From assembly GCF_030145815.1 (NCBI RefSeq), contig NZ_JAIXHL010000010.1:62001-126000 (forward strand): 64,000 bases of DNA, given 5' to 3'. Position 1 is the stretch's first letter. Each line of letters opens with the position of its first letter. Source of the DNA: Sphingomonas sp. GTDB lineage: Bacteria > Pseudomonadota > Alphaproteobacteria > Sphingomonadales > Sphingomonadaceae. Below are positions 17,120-25,757 of the stretch, in pieces. The notes beneath the pieces are model-generated. The model was not told where the DNA came from and searched no databases. It was given only the letters and a program-made list of their open reading frames with translations. A program made the translations under genes and the position numbers.

Positions 17120-18096
17120 TGCTCAAACAGGAAATCGAGGATGGTCAGGCGGGTCTGGCCGACCCGGCGTTTCGCGCCGATGTGCTGAATGGCCTGGCGG
17201 CGCGGCCGCGCGCAATTCCGGCGCGCTGGTTCTATGACCGGCGCGGGTCGGAGCTGTTTGAAGATATCACGCAGCTGCCCGAATATTATCCTACGCGGAC
17301 CGAAGCCGCGCTGCTCGAACGCGTGTGCCCGGAGGTGGCACGCGAGACCGGCACCGGCGGGGCAGTGATCGAGTTCGGATCGGGATCGTCGGTGAAGACT
17401 CCGGTGCTGCTGCGCGCGGTGCGGCCGGCGGCCTATGTGCCGATCGATATTTCGGGCGACTTCCTGCGCGATTCGGCGCGGGAGATCGCGGCGCAGTTTC
17501 CGGTGATGGCGGTCGAGCCGGTCGAGGGCGATTTCCTCAAACCGCTCAAGCTGCCCGCCGGGATTGGTGGCCTCGCGCGGCTGGGCTTTTTCCCCGGATC
17601 GACGATCGGCAACATGGCGCCGGTTGCGGCGGTGGACTTGCTGCGGACGATGCGCAGCTCGCTGGGCGAAGGATCATCGCTGCTGATCGGGATCGACCGG
17701 ATCAAGGACCCGGCGGTGCTGGTCCCGGCTTATGACGATGCGGCCGGCGTGACGGCGGCGTTCAATTTGAACTTGCTGGAGCGGATCAATGCCGAGCTGA
17801 ACGGCACCATCCCCATCGACGCCTTTGCGCATGTCGCGCGGTGGAACGAGGATCGCGCGCGGATCGAGATGCATCTGGAAGCGACGCGCGCGGTGGCGTT
17901 CGAGGTTGACGGGCGCGGCTTTGCGATGGCGGCTGGAGAGACGATCCATACCGAGAACAGCCATAAATATGGCGACCGCGATGCGCGGTTGCTGCTGGCG
18001 GCGGGTGGATGGACGGTGACGCGGGCGTGGAGCGATGAGGCCGGGCTGTTCGGGCTGTATCTGGCCGAGGCGCGGGCGGTGGAGATGGCGCCCTAA
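17119..18096 (+). CDS. egtD: L-histidine N-alpha-methyltransferase EgtD
   Basis: SAM-dependent enzyme that trimethylates histidine to hercynine, the first step of ergothioneine synthesis. The 325 residues show the EgtD pattern: RPRAIPARWFYDRRGSELFE, QLPEYYPTRTEAALL, the SAM site VIEFGSGSSVKT, YVPIDISGDFL, FFPGSTIGNM, and the histidine-binding NLNLLERINAEL and ETIHTENSHKY. Its ATG (17119) shares a base with the egtB stop, so the two are co-translated. Confidence 0.96.
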   Translation: MLKQEIEDGQAGLADPAFRADVLNGLAARPRAIPARWFYDRRGSELFEDITQLPEYYPTRTEAALLERVCPEVARETGTGGAVIEFGSGSSVKTPVLLRAVRPAAYVPIDISGDFLRDSAREIAAQFPVMAVEPVEGDFLKPLKLPAGIGGLARLGFFPGSTIGNMAPVAAVDLLRTMRSSLGEGSSLLIGIDRIKDPAVLVPAYDDAAGVTAAFNLNLLERINAELNGTIPIDAFAHVARWNEDRARIEMHLEATRAVAFEVDGRGFAMAAGETIHTENSHKYGDRDARLLLAAGGWTVTRAWSDEAGLFGLYLAEARAVEMAP

Positions 18097-19190
18097 GGCT
18101 CCACATTCCCGCTCGCGCGCCAGCGGCCGCGCAGCAGCTTTGCCGCGAGGGCGGGAGCGCCGGGGCGGACGAACAGCCAGTCGCGGATCGCGGGACCGGC
18201 GTCGGCGCCGATCACGCGCTTGTAGCCGCTGTCGCCTGCGCCCCAGTCGACAGTGGTGATGCCGTCCTCGAGCGCGCGGACGAGGTTGCGGTAGTAGAGT
18301 AGCTTCCCCGGCGAATGCTTGGCGACGGCGGGGTCGTAGCTGTTGGCGATGGCGTATTTGAGCGAGCCGACGTTGAGGTCGAACGAGAAGGCGGTGGGCG
18401 CGCCGTCGATGCGCAGCACTGCCGCCCACAGCATGTCGGCGATCACCGGGTCCTGCGCCGCCGCGCGCCAGAAGGCGCCATGGCCGACATCGGTGAACTT
18501 GGCATCGCTGCCGTCGGTGCGGTCGGAGATCCAGCTCTTGCGCTCGATCTCCGCCAGCGCGTCGAACGCCGGCGCAGTCCAGTCGGCGCCGGAGACAAAG
18601 CTCCAGTCGGGTTCGCCATGGTCGGCGAGATGCTTTTCGTGGAAGCGGTTCTTGCGCAGCGTCGAATTGCGCGGCCAAATGCCCTCGGCCTGCAGCGCGG
18701 CCATGTCCAGCAGGAAGCTTTCGGCGACAAAGCGGTCGAGCGCGACCCAGCCGCGCGTGGCAGCGGCGGCGCGTAGCCCTTCGAGCGCGGGGTCGCCGTC
18801 ATAGACCGGACCGATGCGCAGCGCGTTGGCGTGGCGCGCGAGCCGGTCGAGCGCGACTTCGAACGCTTCGGTCCCGGCATCCTGCGCGACCGGAAAGGAG
18901 CGGAACGGCCAGTAGCAGCCGGGCACCTGCACGATGCGGAGCGGCATGGGGCCCGTGGCGACCAGCGGCAGCGCAAGCAACGGCGTCCCTTCGCGCAAAA
19001 CGGTCAGCGTGCGCGCTTCGCCACCATAAGCGTGGAGCGCCGCGGCGAACCAGCCATAGCGCAGGAAGCGGTGCGTCGGCGCGGCGGACGCGGCGACGCT
19101 GTCGATCGCGCTCGCCAACCCGTCGCCGATGCTGGCAGTCAGCAGCGGCGGCAGGCGCGTGAAGTCGGCAAGCGGCATCGGCTTCGTCAT
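18093..19190 (-). CDS. GNAT-superfamily acyltransferase, CelD/BcsL type
   Basis: A 365-residue cytosolic protein with the double-GNAT (FemAB/CelD) layout. Visible: N-terminal FLRYGWFAAALHAYG, the conserved RKNRFHEKHLADHG region, and the C-terminal acyl-transfer core with AFSFDLNVGSLKYAIANSYD, SPGKLLYYRNLVRALEDG and VDWGAGDSGYKRVIG. These proteins often modify polysaccharides or lipid headgroups. It is convergent with egtD (4-bp overlap). Substrate unknown. Confidence 0.85.
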   Translation of the reverse strand: MTKPMPLADFTRLPPLLTASIGDGLASAIDSVAASAAPTHRFLRYGWFAAALHAYGGEARTLTVLREGTPLLALPLVATGPMPLRIVQVPGCYWPFRSFPVAQDAGTEAFEVALDRLARHANALRIGPVYDGDPALEGLRAAAATRGWVALDRFVAESFLLDMAALQAEGIWPRNSTLRKNRFHEKHLADHGEPDWSFVSGADWTAPAFDALAEIERKSWISDRTDGSDAKFTDVGHGAFWRAAAQDPVIADMLWAAVLRIDGAPTAFSFDLNVGSLKYAIANSYDPAVAKHSPGKLLYYRNLVRALEDGITTVDWGAGDSGYKRVIGADAGPAIRDWLFVRPGAPALAAKLLRGRWRASGNVEP

Positions 19191-19260
19191 GCGCGGCGGT
19201 CTAACGCCAAGTCGTTACGAATGGGTTGGCGGTAACGGGTTAGCGCCATAAGCTAACCCG

Positions 19261-19722
19261 ATGCAGGCCCCCATGATCTCCACCGTTGCCGCGACGATCC
19301 AGATTTCGATCGCGCCCGTGTTCCTGCTGGCGGGCATCGCCGGCATCTTGAACGTGCTGGTCGGGCGGATGGCGCGGGTGGTGGACCGCGCGCGCAAGCT
19401 GGAGCAGCTGCACCCGGTGTCGACCGGTGCGGAGCATGAGCGGCATGTGTGGGAGCTGCGCCTGATCGACCGGCGGCTGTCGGTGATCAACACGTCGATC
19501 TGGCTGTGCGTGGCCAGCGCGATCGCGATCTGTCTGGTCGTCGCACTGCTGTTCGGGGCGGAGATCGTCCATCTCGACATCGGCGTGGTGGTGGCGGCGG
19601 CGTTCATCGCGTCGATGCTGTTGCTGACGTCGGGGCTTATCGCGTTCCTGTTCGAAGTGCGCCTGTCGGTGCAGGCGGTGCATGTGCGCGAGGAGTTGCT
19701 GGAACGGGATCGGGCGGGTTAA
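19261..19722 (+). CDS. DUF2721 membrane protein
   Basis: A 153-residue membrane protein of the DUF2721 family: IQISIAPVFLLAGIAGILNVL near the start, then a basic cytosolic stretch GRMARVVDRARKLEQ, and two further hydrophobic helices (about 80-100 and 105-130). The family function is unknown. The coding region overlaps the end of the convergent dsbA-like gene by 4 bp. Confidence 0.9.
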   Translation: MQAPMISTVAATIQISIAPVFLLAGIAGILNVLVGRMARVVDRARKLEQLHPVSTGAEHERHVWELRLIDRRLSVINTSIWLCVASAIAICLVVALLFGAEIVHLDIGVVVAAAFIASMLLLTSGLIAFLFEVRLSVQAVHVREELLERDRAG

Positions 19723-20360
19723 CGCCGCTCCCGCGCCTGTGCCACGGCGCGCTTGAGCGTGGGCAGGTCGACCAGACCGGGGACGAGATAGCGGCCGACC
19801 AGCATCCCGGGCGTGCCGCTCAGTCCCAGCGTGCGGGCATGGCCGTTGGTGCGATTGAGCAGCGCGTCGATCTCGCCCTTGCGCTGGGCTTGATCGCGCT
19901 GCAGCCGGGCCCAGTCCACACCGGCAGCATCGGCGGCCGCGCGAATCTTGGCAGCGTCGATGCGGCCCGATTGCGCGATCAGCGCGCGGTGGAAGGCGAG
20001 GTGCTTGCCCTGAAAGCTGGCGGCGATGGCGGCGCGCGCGGCGGGGCCGGAGCCGCCGCCGAGGATCGGCCAGTCGCGATAGACCACGCGGACCTTCGCA
20101 TCGCTCGCCATCAGCGCGTCGAGCGTCGGGCTGAAGCGGCGGCAATAGCCGCACTGATAGTCGGAGAAGACGACGATGGTGACGTCATGGCCACGCGGCG
20201 CGACGGTCGGGGCGAGCGGGTCGTTGCGGATCCTTTCCCGGATCGCCTCGGCCGCGTCGCGGCGGCGGGTGTCGCCTGATTCGGAGACGCCCTCGTCTTG
20301 CGCTGCGGTCGAAAGCGGGAGGGTGAGCGCGAACGCGGCGAGCAGGAACTTGCGAAGCAT
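19719..20360 (-). CDS. DsbA/DsbG-type thiol-disulfide oxidoreductase
   Basis: Periplasmic thioredoxin-fold protein of 213 residues. Signal peptide MLRKFLLAAFALTLPLSTAAQ; active site C-G-Y-C in FSDYQCGYCRRF; cis-proline loop GTPGMLVG near residue 180. The order (helical insert between, VYRDWPILGGGSG) is that of Com1/BdbD-like DsbA proteins. It likely oxidises or isomerises exported proteins. It lies 9 bp downstream of the FadR-type regulator gene on the same strand, so they may share a message. Confidence 0.93.
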   Translation of the reverse strand: MLRKFLLAAFALTLPLSTAAQDEGVSESGDTRRRDAAEAIRERIRNDPLAPTVAPRGHDVTIVVFSDYQCGYCRRFSPTLDALMASDAKVRVVYRDWPILGGGSGPAARAAIAASFQGKHLAFHRALIAQSGRIDAAKIRAAADAAGVDWARLQRDQAQRKGEIDALLNRTNGHARTLGLSGTPGMLVGRYLVPGLVDLPTLKRAVAQARERR

Positions 20361-20369
20361 CCGCGCGCC

Positions 20370-21113
20370 TTAGCGCAGCCGCGCGGTCATCAGGAAGCGT
20401 TCGCGGCTTTGCGCGGCCTTGCGGCGCAATTCGCTGATCTCGCGCTCTTCGGTGGCGTCCAGCATCGCTTCGAGCAGGCGGTTGAAATGCTGGCGCATCG
20501 CGATGCGCGCGGCGCCGGAGTCGCCGATGCGCAGCGCGTCGACGATCGCGGCATGCTCACGCTGGCGGGTGCGGCCGTCATGCTGGCAGACGCTGGCATA
20601 GGTCGTGCGCACTTCGGGCATTTCGGTGCGCATCCGCCACAGCTGCTGGATGACATGGATCACCGCCTGATTGCCCGAGGCCGAGGCGATCAGCAGGTGA
20701 AATTCCTGATCCGCCGCGGTCGATGCCGCGTCGTCGGTATCGTCGCGGCCCATGATCTCGAGCAGGTCGTCGAGCCGGGCGAGCGTGTCGGGGGAGATGG
20801 TCGACGCGGCGAGCGCAGCGGCTTCGCTTTCGAACAATGAGCGCGCCTCGGTCAGTTCGAACGCGCTGACCTGGGGCGGCGCGTCGGTCGCGGCGGGCTT
20901 GCCGTCCGTCACATAGACGCCGGAGCCGGTCTTGATCACGATGCGGCCGATCGCCTGCAACGCGATCTCTGCCTCCCGGATCGTCACGCGGCTGACGCCG
21001 AACCGCTCGGCCAGCTCACGCTCGCCGGGCAGACGGGTGCCGGGGGGGAATACGCCCTGATCGATCAGCGCAGTGATCTGATCGGCGATCCCCTGGTATA
21101 GCCGGTCAGCCAT
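20370..21113 (-). CDS. FadR-subfamily GntR transcriptional regulator, probable regulator of the alginate locus
   Basis: A 247-residue repressor-type regulator. The N-terminal winged helix is canonical (GTRLPGERELAERFGVSRVTIREAE) and the all-helical FCD effector domain follows (about 85-235, with LTEARSLFESEAAALAA, DQEFHLLIASASGNQ, EHAAIVDALRIGD). The start at 21113 (MADRLYQG) is the canonical one. The adjacent divergent-free cluster is for alginate, so an unsaturated uronate or KDG effector is plausible. Two copies of a TTGG-N5-CCAR operator lie upstream of the receptor and lyase genes and suit a FadR-type protein. Confidence 0.92.
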   Translation of the reverse strand: MADRLYQGIADQITALIDQGVFPPGTRLPGERELAERFGVSRVTIREAEIALQAIGRIVIKTGSGVYVTDGKPAATDAPPQVSAFELTEARSLFESEAAALAASTISPDTLARLDDLLEIMGRDDTDDAASTAADQEFHLLIASASGNQAVIHVIQQLWRMRTEMPEVRTTYASVCQHDGRTRQREHAAIVDALRIGDSGAARIAMRQHFNRLLEAMLDATEEREISELRRKAAQSRERFLMTARLR

Positions 21114-21200
21114 TGCGCTCCTCACCAATTCGCATGGCCCGATCCTTATTGCCTTCACACCAAAGCGCAAGCAGAGACCGGGCGAAGCGAACCGTCCAAA

Positions 21201-24050
21201 CTACAGCCGGAAGCGCGCGCCGAGGAAGTAGCGCGGGCCATAATAGTGATACTGCCGGATGCTGCCGGGAACCGGCATGTCGGTTACCTTGGGCTCGTCG
21301 GTGATGTTGGTCGCCTCGGCACGCAGCGAGATGTTGCGGTTGATATTGTACGAAACGCGCAGGTCGACCGTCTGATTGTCGCGGACATAGCGGTTCTGCG
21401 AATTGCCGCCGACGAAATCCTGATAATATTGCGAGCGGTAATTGTAGATGCCCTGGATCGAGAAGCCGCCGGTCTCGTAATAGAGTTGGGCCGAGAGCAC
21501 GTGCTTCGAATAGCCGTTGAGCGACGCGGGCGGGATGATGCCCGGCGTGATCGTCCCGGTGACCGGGTCGAGCGTGTCGCCCAGGCGAATGTCAGGCGAT
21601 TCGAAATTGGTGTCGGCGAAATTGTAGCTCACCTTGCCGCCGAAACCGTCGAGCGGCTTGGGCAACCATGAGAAGCGGTTAGCGATCGTAACCTCAACGC
21701 CCCAGAGCTGGCTCTTGTCCGGGCTGTTGGTGGTCTGGATCACCGGGACGCTGACCGTCTGGCCGCCGATCACGAACTCTTCGTTCGTGACGAAGGGCAT
21801 GAAGCCGCCGCCAAATTCCTTGAAGTAAATCGTCGCGGCAAAGATCGAGTCGCGATTGGGGTAGTATTCAAGCGCGATGTCGCCGTTCCACGACATCAGG
21901 GGCTTGAGCGACGGGCTGCCGGTGGCGCGGATTTCGTTGATCGCGTCTTCGATCGTCGTGCCGTTGACATCGAGGCTGAAGTTGCGGCCGGCCCCGAGCG
22001 CGCTGGGCGCGGGACGCGACATCGCCCGATAGACGGCGGCGCGCAGCAGCAGGCGGTTCGGCTCAAGTTCGAAAATCGCGTTCACGCTCGGCAGGAAGCG
22101 CGTGGTTTGCGCCTCCAGCGTTACCGTGTCGAACGTGCCCGGAGTCGGCGTCAGGCTGATCGTGCCGTCGGGGTTGTTGACGACGGTGAACGCGCTGCGC
22201 AGGCCGATCGAGGTCAACTGGGTGTTGACGACGCGGAGACCGAAATTGCCGCGGATTGGGGTGCCGCCCAGCTCCGACTGATATTCAGCCATGACATAGC
22301 CGGCGAGCGTGCGTTCGGTTACGTCGCGGTTGAGCGGCGAGCGCAGGTCGGCGGGCAGGCCAGGATCCTCCGACCCGGCATATTCGCGCATCAGGCAGAT
22401 CGGATCGAACGTCGCCCAGCTGGTGATGGTGTTGCCTTGCGCCGCATCGAGGAAGCCGGTCTGCGGGAATGCCGTCCGGCACAGCTGGTTGATGCGGCGA
22501 TCCTCGGACATCGCCGGGTTCAGATTGAGTTCGTTGCGGACGTCATAATCGGCGAACGTCTGCTCGGCCCAGCGCGCACCGACCTTGACGCTGCTGATGA
22601 AGCCGTCGAGCCGATAGGTGCCGTCGGCGCGGAAACCCCAGATTTCGTTCTGGCGCCGCGATTCGTCGCGGCGAGTGCGCGCGTCATCCCAGAACAGGTC
22701 GTGATTGGTGATGTCGAAGCGCGGGTCGATCGTGATGGTAGGCGCGAAATTGCCCGGGAGCACTTCGTAGCGATAGGGGATGCGCTGATTGTTCACCGCA
22801 GTGCGCACGCCGTTGACGTCGAACGCGTCGGTGCGCAGGCGCACCTGCCGCTCGATCTCGGTCCGGATCGTGCGCGAATAGGCGCCGTCGAGGTTCAGGG
22901 TGAAGCGGTCGCCGAAATCGAGGCGCAGATTGGCGCCGACGCCCAGATATTCCTCGGCACGTTCCAGATTGCTGGCGGTCGATTCGAACGAGCTGGAGCC
23001 ATTGAAGCTGCGCAGCACGTGATTGTCGTCGAACACGACATTGGTCAGGCTGCGGCGCATTTCGGAGATATTGAAGTCGCGGCGGTTCTCGACGAACGTG
23101 CGGTCGGAATATTGCGCGTCGACATTCAGCTCGACCCGGTCCGAAAACGCCCACTGCACCGCGCCGAAGATCGCGTCGCGGCGGTCGACTTCGCTGATCT
23201 GACGCCAGGCGATCGAGTTGGGGACGAGATAGAAGGGCGTGCCCGCCGCGACCTGGGGCTGGGTCACTTCCTGGCAGTTGTTGTTGATGACGGTGACGTT
23301 GCCGTTGCACGCGACCCAGGTCGAGCTGCCCGCCATGGTTTCTTCGGGGTTGTTGGTGCTGTTGCGCTGCGCGCCGAGCGCGATGCCGACATCGCCCAGC
23401 CCGCCCAGCTTGAACTGGTCGACATAGGACAGGGTGCCGCGCCAGCCCCAGGCCGACGATCCGGTGACCTTGTCCTGATAGGGGCTGTAATTGGCCTTGA
23501 TCTCACCCTGCACGCGCATCTTGCCGAAATCGAGCGGGCGCAGCGTGCCGATATCGATCGTGCCGGCGACGCCGCCTTCGACCAGATCGGCCTGTTGCGA
23601 CTTGTAGATCTTGATGTTGTTGACCAGTTCGGATGGGAACTGGTTGAAATTGACCGATCGGTCGCCCGATCCGTTGGTCGCCTCACGCCCGTTGAAGGTC
23701 GAGTTGCTGAGGAACGGGCCGAGGCCGCGCAGCGCAATTTCGGAGGCGTCGCCCTTTTCGCGGTGCGTGGTCGCGCCGGTGATCGTCTGAATCGCCTGAC
23801 CCACCGATAGCGCGGGCAGATCGCCAATCTCGTCGGTCGACAGCGCATCGACGATTGCGGTCTCGCGCTTCTTGACGTCGATCGAGGTGCGCAGCGTTTC
23901 GCGGATGCCGGTAACGACGACCTCATCCTCCGCCGCAGTGTCGGTTTCCTGCGCGAGTGCGGGCGCGGCGACGAGCAGCGGCAGCGCGGCTCCAGCCAGC
24001 AGAATGTTGCGAAGTGCGCGCGGCGCGCGTGCCTGATCGAGCATGGCCAT
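21201..24050 (-). CDS. TonB-dependent outer-membrane receptor of the alginate locus
   Basis: A 949-residue energised importer for oligosaccharides. Signal peptide ends near ALAQ (residue 34). The region EVVVTGIRETLRTSIDVKKRE holds the TonB box and start of the plug (about 45-170, with ALRGLGPFLSNSTFNGRE); the rest is a 22-strand barrel ending in aromatic F-R-L (YFLGARFRL). Such receptors are the usual outer-membrane port of sphingomonad and Caulobacter polysaccharide loci. Alginate oligomers are inferred as substrate from neighbours. GAGAGGGC lies upstream of the ATG. Confidence 0.93.
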   Translation of the reverse strand: MAMLDQARAPRALRNILLAGAALPLLVAAPALAQETDTAAEDEVVVTGIRETLRTSIDVKKRETAIVDALSTDEIGDLPALSVGQAIQTITGATTHREKGDASEIALRGLGPFLSNSTFNGREATNGSGDRSVNFNQFPSELVNNIKIYKSQQADLVEGGVAGTIDIGTLRPLDFGKMRVQGEIKANYSPYQDKVTGSSAWGWRGTLSYVDQFKLGGLGDVGIALGAQRNSTNNPEETMAGSSTWVACNGNVTVINNNCQEVTQPQVAAGTPFYLVPNSIAWRQISEVDRRDAIFGAVQWAFSDRVELNVDAQYSDRTFVENRRDFNISEMRRSLTNVVFDDNHVLRSFNGSSSFESTASNLERAEEYLGVGANLRLDFGDRFTLNLDGAYSRTIRTEIERQVRLRTDAFDVNGVRTAVNNQRIPYRYEVLPGNFAPTITIDPRFDITNHDLFWDDARTRRDESRRQNEIWGFRADGTYRLDGFISSVKVGARWAEQTFADYDVRNELNLNPAMSEDRRINQLCRTAFPQTGFLDAAQGNTITSWATFDPICLMREYAGSEDPGLPADLRSPLNRDVTERTLAGYVMAEYQSELGGTPIRGNFGLRVVNTQLTSIGLRSAFTVVNNPDGTISLTPTPGTFDTVTLEAQTTRFLPSVNAIFELEPNRLLLRAAVYRAMSRPAPSALGAGRNFSLDVNGTTIEDAINEIRATGSPSLKPLMSWNGDIALEYYPNRDSIFAATIYFKEFGGGFMPFVTNEEFVIGGQTVSVPVIQTTNSPDKSQLWGVEVTIANRFSWLPKPLDGFGGKVSYNFADTNFESPDIRLGDTLDPVTGTITPGIIPPASLNGYSKHVLSAQLYYETGGFSIQGIYNYRSQYYQDFVGGNSQNRYVRDNQTVDLRVSYNINRNISLRAEATNITDEPKVTDMPVPGSIRQYHYYGPRYFLGARFRL

Positions 24051-24138
24051 CAGCCCTCTCCCCTGAGTTTATCTTATGATCGCACTGGTCGCCGGTCTGG
24101 ACGATTCTGTCAACCGGTTATTTAGTCCTATTTCAGTA

Positions 24139-24158
24139 ATTGGTCCTACCAGTTGGTC
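24139..24158. promoter_or_regulatory. Operator-like site upstream of the TonB receptor gene
   Basis: The site matches 31414-31433 at 16 of 20 positions in the same orientation (shared form TTGGWCYWACCARTTGG). It contains TGGT-CCT-ACCA, the inverted repeat type bound by FadR-like GntR proteins. It lies about 90-110 bp upstream of the receptor ATG and abuts the esterase stop codon. A TTGACA (minus strand, 24108-24113) lies 25 bp nearer the gene. Regulatory role is inferred. Confidence 0.65.
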
Positions 24159-25008
24159 AAGGCACCAGTTGCGAAGCGAGCGCAGGGACCGCACGGGCGA
24201 GGTCGTCGGCCATCACCCGCGCGAACACCCCCGCCCCGGTTTCGCCGAGATGGGTGTAGTCGAACTTGCGGGTGTGCTGCCCGCGCGCGCCGCCGGGGCG
24301 GGTGGGCAGATCGGGTTCGCGTGCGTCTTCGGTCGAACGCTGCTTCAGCGTCGTACCGGCCTTGGCGGCAGCGCGTTCCTCTGCGGTCGGTTCGGCCTGG
24401 GCGAGCGCCAGCGAATCCTGGGCACCGAGCTTTTGCACGATCGCCGCGCTGCGGCGGTTGAGGTCGACCAGGGGGGTCTTGGTCGCGGCGGCGACCTTGC
24501 GCACTTCTTCCGACCATTCGTCGAGATTGTTGTCGAGCTTGCCGTTCTTGAACACGCGGCGCGTGAGCGGGGTGACGAGCACGGGGATTGCCCCGGCGGC
24601 ACGGACATCCTCGACCATCTTCGTCAAGTTCGCAGGGAATTCGGTGGTGCGGTCGGTCCAGCGCTCGGGCGCGCTCGACTGGTCGTTATGGCCGAACTGG
24701 ATCAGCACATAGGTGGCGCGGTAGCCGGGCACCTTGGCCTCGGCCAGTGCGATGTCCCAGCTGCCCTCTTGCCGGTAGCTGCGGGTCGAGCGCCCGCCGC
24801 GCCCGGCGTTGAGGCACGCGACCGAGGATTTGACGTGGCGCGCGCAGAACATCGACGCCCAGCCGCTCGCCACCGCCATCGTCGAATCGCCGACCAGCAC
24901 GATCTTGTACGGCTGAAGCGGTGGTGCGTCGGTGCGCTCCTTGGTCTGCGCCTGGGCGGCGGCGGGAAGGAGTGCGATGGCAGCGGCAGCGGTGAGCAAG
25001 CGGATCAT
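24157..25008 (-). CDS. SGNH-type acetylesterase (CE12-like), last gene of alginate operon
   Basis: Exported esterase of 283 residues with signal MIRLLTAAAAIALLPAAAQA. Block I is GDSTMA with nucleophile S42, block II GRGGRSTRS, block III FGHND, and block V D250-x-x-H253 (DYTHLGETG), the pattern of rhamnogalacturonan acetylesterases. In an alginate locus the likely substrate is O-acetyl on mannuronate, found in bacterial but not algal alginate. Its ATG overlaps the SDR stop (ATGA). Confidence 0.9.
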   Translation of the reverse strand: MIRLLTAAAAIALLPAAAQAQTKERTDAPPLQPYKIVLVGDSTMAVASGWASMFCARHVKSSVACLNAGRGGRSTRSYRQEGSWDIALAEAKVPGYRATYVLIQFGHNDQSSAPERWTDRTTEFPANLTKMVEDVRAAGAIPVLVTPLTRRVFKNGKLDNNLDEWSEEVRKVAAATKTPLVDLNRRSAAIVQKLGAQDSLALAQAEPTAEERAAAKAGTTLKQRSTEDAREPDLPTRPGGARGQHTRKFDYTHLGETGAGVFARVMADDLARAVPALASQLVP

Positions 25009-25757
25009 GAGAAGGCCAGTCCCCCGTTGATGTCCATGTTGAGCCCGGTGAGGAAGGCCGCGTCGTCCGACGCGAGAAAGGCGACGGCGGCGGCGACCTC
25101 ATCCGGGTGGCCTTCGCGGCGCAGCGGGGTGTTGCCGGCGACGGCGGCGCGGCCCTCGGGCTTGGAGAAGATGTCGTGGAAGCTGGTGCCGATCAGGCCG
25201 GGGCACAGCGCGTTGACGCGGATGCCCTGCGGTCCGAGTTCCTTCGCCCAGCTGCGCGTCAGCGTGGTCAGCGCGCCCTTTGACGCGGCATAGATGCTCG
25301 CGCCCGGCCCGCCGCCATCGCGCGCGGCCTGCGACGACAGGTTGACGATCGCCGACCCCTTGGCGAGGTGCGGGAGCGCGGCCTTGGTGACGAGGAAGGC
25401 GGATTTGAAATTGAGGTCCATGACGGTGTCGAAGAACGCTTCGTCCATCTCGGCCAGCGTCTTGCGCGCGACCATGCCGCCCGCGCAGTTGACCAGCACG
25501 TCGACCGTGCCGCCGCCGAAGTCCGCCGCTGCGGCGATCAGGCCGGCGACTTCGTCAGCCTTGGTCACGTCGGCGCGGTGGAGCAGAGCGGTGCCGCCGG
25601 CGGCCTGAACCGCCGCCAGCGTGTCCTGCGCCGCCGCTTCGTCGCCGCGATAGTTGATGACGACCTTTGCGCCCTCTGCTGCGAAGCGCAGCGAGATCGA
25701 GCGGCCGATATCGCGTCCACCGCCGGTGACGATGACGAGCTTGTCCTTGAAACGCAT
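25005..25757 (-). CDS. SDR-family NAD(P)H-dependent reductase, probable unsaturated-uronate (DEH) reductase
   Basis: A 250-residue classical short-chain dehydrogenase: cofactor site TGGGRDIG (11-18), catalytic S141/S142, Y156 and K160 (SIYAASKGAL), and NALCPGLIGT. In Sphingomonas sp. A1, an SDR enzyme reduces 4-deoxy-L-erythro-5-hexoseulose uronate, the product of alginate lyases, to KDG; this position in the operon suggests the same role. The gene starts immediately after the carrier stop. Alternative: a generic FabG-like reductase. Confidence 0.85.
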   Translation of the reverse strand: MRFKDKLVIVTGGGRDIGRSISLRFAAEGAKVVINYRGDEAAAQDTLAAVQAAGGTALLHRADVTKADEVAGLIAAAADFGGGTVDVLVNCAGGMVARKTLAEMDEAFFDTVMDLNFKSAFLVTKAALPHLAKGSAIVNLSSQAARDGGGPGASIYAASKGALTTLTRSWAKELGPQGIRVNALCPGLIGTSFHDIFSKPEGRAAVAGNTPLRREGHPDEVAAAVAFLASDDAAFLTGLNMDINGGLAFS

